Shown here piece after piece: positions 8,255-16,280 of a DNA stretch of 64,000 nucleotides. The translations under genes and the position numbers were made by a program. Numbering within the stretch: the stretch's first letter is position 1; each line of letters starts with the position of its first letter. The notes under the pieces were generated by a model, which made no database searches, was not told the DNA's origin, and saw only the letters and a list, made by a program, of their open reading frames with translations. This DNA comes from JBQSUQ01 sp052384575 (lineage in GTDB: Bacteria > Pseudomonadota > Gammaproteobacteria > Enterobacterales > Pasteurellaceae): assembly GCA_052384575.1 (NCBI GenBank), contig JBQSUQ010000015.1; one strand, 5' to 3'.

Positions 8255-10102
8255 TTAAGGCATTAATAAGTTCGGTATAAATGTAATAATTTGTGGGAAG
8301 ATTGTAATTAATACCAAGGTTAAGAAAATTGGTACTAAGAACGGTAATATTCCTTTGGTTACGGTGGATACAGACATATTACCTACACGAGCCACCACAA
8401 ATAACGCCATTCCCATTGGTGGAGTTAAAATACCAATCATCATATTTAATGTGGTCATCACACCAAAGAACACAAGGTCAATACCAAAATGCACCGCAAT
8501 TGGAATTAACATTGGTAAAACTAAGAATTGCAATGCCAGCGCATCAATAAACATCCCTAAGAATAAGAGAAGTAAATTGATCATTACTAACACCATGATT
8601 TGACTATCAGCGAATGCCATGAACGCATCAGCAATGCGGATTGCTACCTGTTCACGCGCAATCATATCGCCAAAGAATGTAACGGTCATCACCATTAATG
8701 CTGTTACACCCGTAATAGAAATGGCTTCAACACAACTTCTGAATAATGCCGCTAATGTTAATTCTTTATAGACGAATTTACCTACAATAACAGAATAGGT
8801 TGCCGCAAATACCGCAGCTTCAGTTGGTGTAAATAAACCTGAGAAAATACCGGTGATAATTAAAACTGGCGTTAAGATTGCCCAAATACTTTCTTTGAAT
8901 GATTTGCATAACTGCTCACGCGTAGCTTTTGGTGTCTTAGGATAGCCACGTTTTTTCGATACGAAGTAGTTCATCGCCATTAATGCTGCGGTAACAATTA
9001 CACCCGGCACAAAACCAGCAACGAAAAGTTTTGCAATACTTTCGTTAGCAATAACACCGTAGATAATCATTGCGATACTTGGTGGCACTAAAGGGCCAAT
9101 AATGCAAGAAGCTGCTGTAATCCCACCACAAATATCATCGTCATAGCCGGCATCACGCATTGCTTTGATCTCTAACTGACCTAAACCACCCGCATCAGCA
9201 AGTGCAGAACCTGACATACCAGAGAAAATCAAACTTGCACCGATATTTACATGTCCCATACCACCGGTATAGTGACCTAATAAATTTTTAGCGAAATCAA
9301 AGATCTTCGTCGTAATCCCCCCAGTATTCATCAAGATACCAGTTAAAATAAAGAATGGTACACTTAACAATGGGAAGCTATTTAAACTATCCACTAATTT
9401 ACTTGCTGCAGAGTTTACGATATTCCAGCGCGTCATTGAGAAATACACAATGGTTGTAATAAACAATGACCAACCTACTGGCGTACCAAGGAACATGATA
9501 ATGAGCCACACACCGAGGGATACATATACTGCTGAACTACCAAACTTCACATAATTAGAAATGCGTAAGACTTTAAACCAATCAGGTTGTAAAAATAAAA
9601 TGGCAAGAATAATCACCGCACTTATAACAAAGAATAACGCAGGGAGATAACTGGTTTTATTTTTGTAGCATTCCACTTGTACTTCTAAAAAGCGATAGAA
9701 CATCAAAATGGAAATGAAAGGTAACCCTGCGTAAAGCCATTTTTCCGAGATATCTAATGACACAATTTTGAAATTAGCGTCTAGCCAAGTTTTTAATCCT
9801 AAATGGAGAAAAAGAATAATAGAAACAAAAATTAAAATCTGTATAAATGAATTTACTGCTCTTTTTATCGGTGGGGACATTCTATTGGTAATAAAATCAA
9901 TATAAACGTGCTGTTGACTGCGCACCGCCATACTGATCCCCAGTAATCCCGCATACACAAATAATAAACGAGCTAATTCCTCACTCCAGATGATCGGTGA
10001 TTGAAACACCTGACGAGCAATAATTTGAGCAAGTAAAATTAAAAAAATGATCAGTAGTAAAGAACCACCAATCCATTCTTCTAACTTATTGAAGAACTTC
10101 AT
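8255..10102 (-). CDS. siaT: Fused TRAP transporter permease for sialic acid (SiaQM)
   Basis: Sodium-driven inner-membrane carrier that takes sialic acid from SiaP. The 615 residues fuse the small four-helix DctQ-type subunit (about 1-160, with LLAQIIARQVFQSPIIWSEE near the start) to the large DctM-type subunit (about 190-615). DctM marks include PFFILTGILMNTGG, SLIFSGMSGSALAD, GPLVPPSIAMIIYG and TPPMGMALFVVARV. The fusion and length match H. influenzae SiaT (about 616). A GGAGG site precedes the ATG. It follows siaP across a strong hairpin (10149-10176). An uptake signal is encoded inside at 9615-9623, and another overlaps the stop codon region. Confidence 0.95.
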   Translation of the reverse strand: MKFFNKLEEWIGGSLLLIIFLILLAQIIARQVFQSPIIWSEELARLLFVYAGLLGISMAVRSQQHVYIDFITNRMSPPIKRAVNSFIQILIFVSIILFLHLGLKTWLDANFKIVSLDISEKWLYAGLPFISILMFYRFLEVQVECYKNKTSYLPALFFVISAVIILAILFLQPDWFKVLRISNYVKFGSSAVYVSLGVWLIIMFLGTPVGWSLFITTIVYFSMTRWNIVNSAASKLVDSLNSFPLLSVPFFILTGILMNTGGITTKIFDFAKNLLGHYTGGMGHVNIGASLIFSGMSGSALADAGGLGQLEIKAMRDAGYDDDICGGITAASCIIGPLVPPSIAMIIYGVIANESIAKLFVAGFVPGVIVTAALMAMNYFVSKKRGYPKTPKATREQLCKSFKESIWAILTPVLIITGIFSGLFTPTEAAVFAATYSVIVGKFVYKELTLAALFRSCVEAISITGVTALMVMTVTFFGDMIAREQVAIRIADAFMAFADSQIMVLVMINLLLLFLGMFIDALALQFLVLPMLIPIAVHFGIDLVFFGVMTTLNMMIGILTPPMGMALFVVARVGNMSVSTVTKGILPFLVPIFLTLVLITIFPQIITFIPNLLMP

Positions 10103-10148
10103 AGCGCCTCCAAAATATCAGGCTTCTTCATTAAGGTGATTAGATATA

Positions 10149-10176
10149 TTCTAGGGCATCTTTCAATGCCCTAGAA
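10149..10176 (-). terminator. Intercistronic hairpin between siaP and siaT
   Basis: Perfect 11-bp stem TTCTAGGGCAT / ATGCCCTAGAA with a 6-base loop, directly after the siaP stop. No run of U follows on the minus strand (AATATATC), so it looks more like an mRNA 3'-end stabiliser or a partial terminator than a full stop. That would allow more binding protein than permease to be made. Confidence 0.65.
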
Positions 10177-10190
10177 ATTAGATTAAATGA

Positions 10191-11174
10191 TTATTGAGCT
10201 AATTTAGACAATGATTCCATTGCTTTCTTACCAGCTTCGCCAGTACGCTGTAAATAATCATCATAATATGGTTTTAACGCTTCTTTGAATGGTTTCAAAT
10301 CAGGTTGAGTAACGTTCATACCTTTTTCTTTAAAGAAGGTAATTAAATTTTCTTCACCTTCTTTAAATAATTTTGTGTGGTATTCCGCTGTTGCCATCGC
10401 CGCATCTTTAACCACTTTTTGTAAGTCTTCTGGTAACTCATTTAACGTTTCATTACTAACTAAGTAAAGTTGGTCATTAAGGATGTGGTTGGTTAAAGCT
10501 AAGTTTTTCTGTACTTCGTAGAATTTTTGCGCTTGGATAGTTGGTAATGGGTTTTCTTGACCATCTACAGAGTTAGTTTGTAATGCAAGATAAACTTCAG
10601 AGAACGCCATTGGAGTTGGAGCTGCACCAATATATTTAGCAAATGCTAAGTTAGTTGCTGCATTTGGAACACGAAGTTTTAAGCCTTTCATATCCTCAAT
10701 GCTATTAATTGGACGGTTAGACGTTGTTTGACGTGTACCATTGTAAGCAACACCTAACATTTTTACGCCAAGCTCTTTATCTATTTTAGCTAATAAATCT
10801 TTACCAAATTCAGTTTCTAATAATGCTTTTTTAGAGAACTCGAAGTTAGGCACCATATAAGGTAAAGCAAAAATTTCTGCTTCAGGATAGAAAATTTGGA
10901 AACGAGCACTTTCACCTAATGTGAAATCTAACGCACCATCTTTCAATTGTTTTAACATTGCACGGTCATCACCTAATTGTGCAGCAGGGAAAATTGCAAC
11001 TTCAATTTTGCCAGCAGATTTATCTTTAACTTCTTTTGCAAAGAATTCCACTGCTTTATATTCATTTGAACTTGTGCCTGCTACCAAACCAAATTTAAGG
11101 TCATAGTCAGCTGCGAATACAGAAGATGATGCACAAGCTACAAGTGCTGCAAGAGCTAATTTTTTAAAACTCAT
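10191..11174 (-). CDS. siaP: TRAP sialic acid-binding protein
   Basis: Periplasmic high-affinity receptor for N-acetylneuraminate that delivers it to SiaT. I chose the ATG giving MSFKKLALAALV. It has AGGAGA at the right distance and yields a clean signal peptide (1-21, VFA cleavage) and 327 residues, matching SiaP length; an upstream in-frame start would only add a hydrophobic extension. Sialate-binding marks are present: AGTSSNEYKA, LGDDRAMLKQLKDGALDFT, YNGTRQTTSNR and KLRVPNAATN (the carboxylate-binding Arg). Compared from memory, it is clearly diverged from H. influenzae SiaP while keeping ligand residues. It is the first gene of the left arm, divergent from nanE. Confidence 0.95.
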   Translation of the reverse strand: MSFKKLALAALVACASSSVFAADYDLKFGLVAGTSSNEYKAVEFFAKEVKDKSAGKIEVAIFPAAQLGDDRAMLKQLKDGALDFTLGESARFQIFYPEAEIFALPYMVPNFEFSKKALLETEFGKDLLAKIDKELGVKMLGVAYNGTRQTTSNRPINSIEDMKGLKLRVPNAATNLAFAKYIGAAPTPMAFSEVYLALQTNSVDGQENPLPTIQAQKFYEVQKNLALTNHILNDQLYLVSNETLNELPEDLQKVVKDAAMATAEYHTKLFKEGEENLITFFKEKGMNVTQPDLKPFKEALKPYYDDYLQRTGEAGKKAMESLSKLAQ

Positions 11175-11330
11175 AGAAAATTCTCCTATTAAATAGTAGA
11201 TGATTAGAAATGAAACTTTAGATAACAAATAAATTTATTACCCGTATAACTAAACTACGCACACATTCTAAAACAATAAAACTATTTTCTTAAGGTAAAT
11301 TTGTTATTTTTGGAGTATTTTTATCAGATT

Positions 11331-11346
11331 TGTGACCTTCATCACA
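11331..11346. promoter_or_regulatory. CRP-cAMP binding site
   Basis: TGTGACCTTCATCACA is a perfect TGTGA-N6-TCACA palindrome. It lies about 157 bp from the siaP start and 132 bp from the nanE start, so it can act on both operons. This fits catabolite control of sialate uptake and breakdown. Confidence 0.88.
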
Positions 11347-11408
11347 ATTCTGACATTTTTTTATGAAAAAAAACTCCATTTTTAATACCATTCTTATTGT
11401 AATTTCTA

Positions 11409-11414
11409 TATAAT
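11409..11414 (+). promoter_or_regulatory. Probable -10 box of the nanE operon
   Basis: Exact TATAAT, 63 bases before the nanE ATG. The hexamer 17 bp upstream (TACCAT) is a poor -35, as expected for an activator-dependent promoter. The CRP site centre is about 80 bp upstream of the predicted start point. Confidence 0.6.
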
Positions 11415-11477
11415 GAGCCAACTTTAAAAAGTCATCTAAACATATTTTATCAAATCACTACATTTTTGGGAGTAATT

Positions 11478-12164
11478 ATGTCAACACCTCTTCATCATGT
11501 ACTCAACCAAATTCAATATGGATTAATTGCCTCTTGCCAACCTGTCGATGATGGTCCAATGGACAAACCTGAAATTGTTGCCGCCATGGCGCAAGCTTCA
11601 GTTGTTGGTGGTGCTGCTGGTCTTCGTATTGAAGGTATTGAAAATTTAAAAGCGACAAGACCTACCGTATCTCTACCAATTATTGGTATCGTAAAACGCG
11701 ATTTACCTGATAGCCCAATTCGTATCACCCCATTCTTACAAGATATTGAAGATTTAGCAGCGGCAGGTGCAAATATCATCGCAGTAGATGGCACAGATCG
11801 TGTTCGCCCAGTGGATCGTGAAAGTGCGGTGAAAAAAATTCATGAATTAGGTTGTCTAGCCATGGCAGACTGCTCTAATTTAGAAGAAGGTTTATATTGT
11901 CAACAATTAGGTTATGACATTATTGGTAGCACCATGTCTGGTTATACTGGCGGTGAAGTACCAGAAGAACCTGATTATCAATTGGTAAAAGATTTAAAAG
12001 CTGCCGGTTGTTTTGTCATGGCTGAAGGTCGTTATAACAGTCCTGAATTAGCCAAAGTTGCTATTGAAATTGGTGCGGATTCTGTCACTGTTGGTTCAGC
12101 ATTAACTCGCTTAGAACATATCGTAAGTTGGTTTGCTGATTCAGTAAAATCTGCTCAAAAATAA
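11478..12164 (+). CDS. nanE: N-acetylmannosamine-6-phosphate 2-epimerase
   Basis: Converts ManNAc-6-P to GlcNAc-6-P in the sialate pathway. I chose the ATG (MSTPLHHVLNQIQ) 6 bases after GGGAG instead of a TTG 12 bases upstream; this gives 228 residues. TIM-barrel marks of NanE are visible: GLIASCQPVDDGPMD, GIVKRDLPDSPIRITPF with the catalytic lysine, IIAVDGTDR, and FVMAEGRYNSPE with the catalytic glutamate. It is the first gene of the rightward operon, 56 bp before nanK. It carries an internal uptake signal (11822-11830), which encodes Ser-Ala-Val. Confidence 0.95.
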   Translation: MSTPLHHVLNQIQYGLIASCQPVDDGPMDKPEIVAAMAQASVVGGAAGLRIEGIENLKATRPTVSLPIIGIVKRDLPDSPIRITPFLQDIEDLAAAGANIIAVDGTDRVRPVDRESAVKKIHELGCLAMADCSNLEEGLYCQQLGYDIIGSTMSGYTGGEVPEEPDYQLVKDLKAAGCFVMAEGRYNSPELAKVAIEIGADSVTVGSALTRLEHIVSWFADSVKSAQK

Positions 12165-12219
12165 AATATGATAGGCGGTATATCTGCCTATACTATTCAT
12201 TCTATTTAAGGAATATATT

Positions 12220-13098
12220 ATGCGTTGTTTAGCAATTGATATTGGTGGCACCAAAATCGCTACCGCATTGGTTGAAAATAACACCTTAACTCAACGCCAA
12301 CAAGTCACAACACCACAAGAAAATGCGGGCAATGCAATGCATCGTTGCTTAGCAGATTTGGTTTCCCAATATCAAGGGCAATTTGATTATATTGCCGTTG
12401 CTTCAACAGGCATTATAAATCAAGGTATTTTAACCGCACTTAATCCGAAAAATTTAGGCGGATTAGCGGAATTCCCTTTAAAAGCGAGCATTGAAGCCAA
12501 TACAGACAAACCAGTTTTCTTACTCAATGACGTGCAAGCCGCAGCCATTGCAGAATATCAGCATGAAGATCAAAGTGCGGTGAAAAATTTGGTATTTATT
12601 ACCGTTTCAACGGGTGTCGGTGGCGGCATTATTCAAAATGGCGCATTACTGACTGGACCTCATGGTATTGCGGGCCATATTGGCCATACCCTTGCAGATC
12701 CCAATGAAGTTGTTTGCGGCTGTGGTCGCAGAGGTTGTGTTGAAGCAGTTGCTTCCGGCAGAGCAATTGAAGCGGTATCAAGTCAGTGGAATCCACCTTG
12801 CACACCAAAACAAGCCTTTGAGTTATTCCGCCAAGGTGATGCCAAAGCCACTGCATTAATTGAACGTTCTGCAAAAGCGATTGCTAATTTAATTGCTGAC
12901 TTGCGTATCAGTTTAGATACACAAAAAATTATTTTAGGCGGCAGCGTTGGACTGGCAGAAGGCTATCTGCCATTGGTTAAAAAACATTTAGAAAATCTAC
13001 CGCACTTTTATCATTGTGACATAGCTAAAGCACAATATGCAGGTGACGCTGGACTTATCGGTGCAGCAGCTTGGGGATTATCACAACTCAAACCATAA
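12220..13098 (+). CDS. nanK: N-acetylmannosamine kinase (ROK family)
   Basis: Phosphorylates ManNAc produced by the aldolase. It is 292 residues, with DIGGTK phosphate-binding motif at 7-12, VSTGVGGGII, and the ROK zinc-binding HCCC cluster in GHIGHTLADPNEV followed by CGCGRRGCVEA. A late LGGSVGLAEGY block completes the sugar-kinase fold. It starts 56 bp after nanE behind TTAAGGAA. At least three uptake signals lie within it (near 12432, 12573 and 13001). Its position between nanE and nanQ assigns substrate specificity beyond the generic ROK call. Confidence 0.94.
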   Translation: MRCLAIDIGGTKIATALVENNTLTQRQQVTTPQENAGNAMHRCLADLVSQYQGQFDYIAVASTGIINQGILTALNPKNLGGLAEFPLKASIEANTDKPVFLLNDVQAAAIAEYQHEDQSAVKNLVFITVSTGVGGGIIQNGALLTGPHGIAGHIGHTLADPNEVVCGCGRRGCVEAVASGRAIEAVSSQWNPPCTPKQAFELFRQGDAKATALIERSAKAIANLIADLRISLDTQKIILGGSVGLAEGYLPLVKKHLENLPHFYHCDIAKAQYAGDAGLIGAAAWGLSQLKP

Positions 13099-13114
13099 TA
13101 CGAGGAAAAAGCAT

Positions 13115-13585
13115 ATGTATATTGGTGATCTCAATCGTAACGACTATCGTCGTGATTTACCAAAAGTATTAGCAGATATTTGCGATTATCTAAAAACCTT
13201 AGATTTACAACAATTAGAAAATGGTCGTCATGATATTAATGATGAAATCTACATGAATGTGATGACGCCAACAAGCGATGCTGCGGAAAATAAGAAAACA
13301 GAATTACACCATAAATATATTGATTTACAACTCATTATTTCTGGTGCTGATGGCATGGAATATGGTGTTGCTTACCCTGATTTAGCTTTATATGAAGCCT
13401 ACAATGAAGCTGATGATTATCAGGTAACGGATAAACCAATTGCTGATAAGAATTGGATTGTTGTACAGCCACATCAATTTGTCGTTTACTACCCATTTGA
13501 GCCACATAAACCTTGTTGCAATATCAATGGCGAAGTCATCAAATTGAAAAAATTAGTGGTCAAAGTGCCAGTTTCATTGTTGTAG
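13115..13585 (+). CDS. nanQ: YhcH/NanQ-type anomerase (DUF386 family)
   Basis: Small cupin-like cytoplasmic protein of the YhcH/YiaL/EbgC family, proposed in E. coli (NanQ) to speed sialic acid anomer interconversion after uptake. The start is the ATG behind CGAGGAAAAAGC (MYIGDLNRNDYRRDLPKVL), giving 156 residues. Family features are HHKYIDLQLIISGADGMEYG and FVVYYPFEPHKPCCNINGE, which carry the likely metal ligands. It sits 16 bp after nanK and 29 bp before siaR. In H. influenzae Rd, as I recall, this homologue (HI0227) lies outside the sialate cluster, so its placement here is notable. Confidence 0.88.
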   Translation: MYIGDLNRNDYRRDLPKVLADICDYLKTLDLQQLENGRHDINDEIYMNVMTPTSDAAENKKTELHHKYIDLQLIISGADGMEYGVAYPDLALYEAYNEADDYQVTDKPIADKNWIVVQPHQFVVYYPFEPHKPCCNINGEVIKLKKLVVKVPVSLL

Positions 13586-13614
13586 TTTTCTTTACAACAT
13601 AAGAGGAATAAGCG

Positions 13615-14478
13615 ATGGGAAATCTCAATATTTTAGAACGAATTGCGGGCTTACGTTCCAGTTTCACTAAAACAGAAAAACGGATTGCAGAACGTATTTT
13701 GCAAATGCCTGATTTCTTAACCTATTCCTCTTTATCTGAAGTCGCAACCAGCCTTGAAGTTGGCGAGGCAACCTTCATTCGCTTTTGTCGAACATTAGGG
13801 TTTAAAGGGTTTAGTGACTTCAAAATGGAATTTGCCATTGAATTGGCCACCCAAGAACAACGTTCAAGCAACTTACTTGATACCCAGATTACCCCTGATG
13901 ATAGCCCCAATTTAATCGCAGATAAAATGCAAGCCGTACTCAATAATGTTATTGAGGAAACTATTAAATTATTGGACTTTACGGTATTAGAAAATGTGGT
14001 GAATGAATTACGTGTTGCAAGGCGCATTTTCTTATTTGGTGTTGGTTCTTCTGGCATTACAGCCGAAGATGCCAAAAATAAATTTATGCGTATCGGCTTG
14101 CAAGTTGATGCCACCAGCAATAACCATTTTATGTATATGCAAGCCGCATTAATGAAAAAAGGTGATGTAGTCATAGGCATTAGTCATTCAGGTCATTCTC
14201 AAGAAATCACTCAAGCCTTATCTATCGCTAGAAAATCAGGTGCAAAAATCGTTGCTATTACCCATAACGCACGTTCACCAGTGACAAAGGTATCGGATTA
14301 TGTTCTGCAAAATGGTAACCGCCAAGGGTTGCTGCAAGGAGATTCCATTGGAACAAAAATCACTCAATTATTCATTCTTGATCTAATTTACGCATTATTA
14401 GTTCAAGCAGAAGAAGAAAAATCAATTTCAGCAAAACAAAAAACACTCAATGTTATTTTAGAACAACGTCAAAAATAG
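13615..14478 (+). CDS. siaR: RpiR-family repressor of sialate genes (SiaR/NanR)
   Basis: Transcription regulator with an N-terminal RpiR helix-turn-helix (about 1-77; FTKTEKRIAERIL, SLSEVATSLEVGEATFIRFCRTLGFKGFSDFK) and a C-terminal SIS sugar-phosphate domain (about 125-265; FLFGVGSSGITAEDA, GISHSGHSQEI). In H. influenzae, SiaR responds to glucosamine-6-phosphate and acts with CRP at the siaP-nanE region. The 287-residue length is normal. It begins with MGNLNILERI behind AAGAGGAATAAGCG and is followed 11 bp later by nanA, so it is produced from the operon it controls. Confidence 0.93.
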   Translation: MGNLNILERIAGLRSSFTKTEKRIAERILQMPDFLTYSSLSEVATSLEVGEATFIRFCRTLGFKGFSDFKMEFAIELATQEQRSSNLLDTQITPDDSPNLIADKMQAVLNNVIEETIKLLDFTVLENVVNELRVARRIFLFGVGSSGITAEDAKNKFMRIGLQVDATSNNHFMYMQAALMKKGDVVIGISHSGHSQEITQALSIARKSGAKIVAITHNARSPVTKVSDYVLQNGNRQGLLQGDSIGTKITQLFILDLIYALLVQAEEEKSISAKQKTLNVILEQRQK

Positions 14479-14489
14479 GAGAACGTTCT

Positions 14490-15368
14490 ATGAAAAACTT
14501 AAAAGGTATTTTCAGTGCTTTATTAGTATCTTTCAATGCTGATGGCTCTGTAAACGAAAAAGGCTTACGTGAAATTGTTCGCTACAACATCGACAAGATG
14601 AAAGTGGATGGTTTATATGTTGGTGGTTCAACAGGTGAAAACTTCATGCTTTCCACTGAGGAGAAAAAAGAAATTTTCCGCATTGCAAAAGACGAAGCAA
14701 AAGATCAAATCGCACTTATCGCACAAGTTGGTAGCGTAAACTTAAAAGAAGCCATCGAATTAGGTAAATACGCAACAGAATTAGGCTATGACAGCTTATC
14801 AGCCGTTACCCCATTCTATTACAAATTCAGCTTTGCAGAAATCAAACATTATTACGATAGCATTATCGAAGCCACTGGCAACAATATGATTGTTTACTCT
14901 ATTCCATTCTTAACAGGCGTAAACATGGGTATTGAGCAATTTGGCGAATTATATAAAAATCCGAAAGTTATCGGTGTTAAATTCACTGCCGGCGATTTCT
15001 ATTTATTAGAGCGCTTGAAAAAAGCCTATCCAAACCACTTAATCTGGGCTGGTTTTGATGAAATGATGTTACCTGCGGCTTCATTAGGTGTAGATGGTGC
15101 AATTGGTTCAACATTCAACGTCAATGGTGTTCGTGCTCGTCAAATTTTTGAATTAACTCAAGCGGGTAAATTAAAAGAAGCACTTGCAATTCAACATGTT
15201 ACCAATGATTTAATCGAAGGTATCTTAGCAAATGGCTTATATTTAACCATTAAAGAATTGTTGAAATTAGATGGTGTTGATGCAGGCTATTGTCGTGAAC
15301 CGATGACAGCGAAAGCATCAGAACAACAACTGGCAGTGGCTAAAGAACTTAAAGCAAAATTTTTATAA
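14490..15368 (+). CDS. nanA: N-acetylneuraminate lyase
   Basis: Class I aldolase that splits sialic acid into ManNAc and pyruvate, the first cytoplasmic step of the pathway. In its 292 residues the Schiff-base lysine is K164 in VIGVKFTAGD, the tyrosine relay is Y136 in IVYSIPFLTGV, and the carboxylate-binding loop is GGSTGENF (45-52). It starts 11 bp after siaR behind AGGAGAACG. It is followed by a USS-type hairpin (15385-15409) and then nagB. Distinguished from the dapA at 28147 by the sialate-type FTAGDFY segment. Confidence 0.96.
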   Translation: MKNLKGIFSALLVSFNADGSVNEKGLREIVRYNIDKMKVDGLYVGGSTGENFMLSTEEKKEIFRIAKDEAKDQIALIAQVGSVNLKEAIELGKYATELGYDSLSAVTPFYYKFSFAEIKHYYDSIIEATGNNMIVYSIPFLTGVNMGIEQFGELYKNPKVIGVKFTAGDFYLLERLKKAYPNHLIWAGFDEMMLPAASLGVDGAIGSTFNVNGVRARQIFELTQAGKLKEALAIQHVTNDLIEGILANGLYLTIKELLKLDGVDAGYCREPMTAKASEQQLAVAKELKAKFL

Positions 15369-15384
15369 AAAGTAGGAAAAAATA

Positions 15385-15409
15385 GACCGCACTTTTAAAA
15401 AGTGCGGTC
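15385..15409. terminator. Facing uptake-signal hairpin between nanA and nagB
   Basis: GACCGCACTTTT and AAAAGTGCGGTC form a near-perfect stem carrying two exact uptake signals head to head. The bases after it (AGTTTGGGGG) contain no U run, so it is probably a weak terminator or only an uptake-signal pair within the operon. Confidence 0.55.
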
Positions 15410-15426
15410 AGTTTGGGGGTAATTTT

Positions 15427-16230
15427 ATGCGTTTAATTCCATTACAAAATGATGAACAAGTAAGTAAATGGTCGGCTCGCTATATTGCAGATCGAATCAA
15501 TCAATTTAAACCAACAGCAGAACGTCCTTTTGTGTTAGGTTTACCAACCGGCGGCACACCATTAAAAACCTACAAAGAATTAATTAAACTCTATCAAGCA
15601 GGCGAAGTCAGTTTCAAACATGTTGTGACATTTAACATGGATGAATATGTTGATTTACCAAAAGAGCACCCTGAAAGCTATCATTCTTTCATGTTTAATA
15701 ATTTCTTTAATCATATTGATATTCCACATGAAAACGTCAATATTTTAAATGGAAATACCGATAACCATGATGAAGAATGTCGCCGTTATGAAGAGAAAAT
15801 TAAATCTTACGGAAAAATTCATTTATTTATGGGCGGCGTAGGTAATGATGGACATATTGCGTTCAATGAACCCGCTTCATCATTAAATTCCAGAACACGT
15901 ATCAAAACATTAACACCAGATACGTTAATTGCTAACTCTCGCTTCTTCAACAACGACATTAATCAAGTACCAAAATATGCGTTAACCATTGGTGTTGGTA
16001 CTTTATTGGACTCAGAAGAAGTGTTACTGCTTGTCACAGGTCATCAAAAAGCGCTTGCATTACAAGCTGGCGTGGAAGGTCCTGTAAATCATTTATGGAC
16101 TATTAGTGCATTACAACTACATCGTCACTGCATTATGGTTTGTGATGAACCAGCAACTCAAGAACTTAAAGTAAAAACAGTCAAATATTTCACAGAATTA
16201 GAGGCAAACGCCATCCATTCTGTTATCTAA
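15427..16230 (+). CDS. nagB: Glucosamine-6-phosphate deaminase
   Basis: Converts GlcN-6-P to fructose-6-P and ammonia, the last step from sialate to glycolysis; its substrate is the reported co-effector of SiaR. The 267 residues match E. coli NagB length. Catalytic segments are TFNMDEYV (D72 equivalent) and GGVGNDGHIAFNEPASS (D141, H143 and E148 equivalents), with the phosphate loop GLPTGGTPLKTY. It starts behind GGGGGTAATTTT and is separated from nagA by a true-looking terminator hairpin. Confidence 0.96.
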   Translation: MRLIPLQNDEQVSKWSARYIADRINQFKPTAERPFVLGLPTGGTPLKTYKELIKLYQAGEVSFKHVVTFNMDEYVDLPKEHPESYHSFMFNNFFNHIDIPHENVNILNGNTDNHDEECRRYEEKIKSYGKIHLFMGGVGNDGHIAFNEPASSLNSRTRIKTLTPDTLIANSRFFNNDINQVPKYALTIGVGTLLDSEEVLLLVTGHQKALALQAGVEGPVNHLWTISALQLHRHCIMVCDEPATQELKVKTVKYFTELEANAIHSVI

Positions 16231-16240
16231 AAATAAAGAA

Positions 16241-16266
16241 AAGGATGTGCATACATCCTTTTTTAT
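16241..16266 (+). terminator. Hairpin with T tract between nagB and nagA
   Basis: AAGGATGT-GCAT-ACATCCTT (16241-16260) followed by TTTTATT. It has the form of a Rho-independent terminator in the middle of the operon, just upstream of the nagA ribosome binding site, so it probably reduces nagA expression relative to nagB. Confidence 0.7.
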
Positions 16267-16280
16267 TCAGGAGAATAACT

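Larger units (their letters stand above)
11175..11477. promoter_or_regulatory. Shared divergent control region of the sialate operons
   Basis: A 303-bp AT-rich gap between siaP (leftward) and nanE (rightward). It holds the CRP site (11331-11346) near its middle, a TATAAT box for the rightward operon (11409-11414), and a possible leftward -10 TTATAC (complement of 11244-11249). In H. influenzae the equivalent region binds SiaR and CRP. I could not pick out a SiaR operator by eye. Confidence 0.75.
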
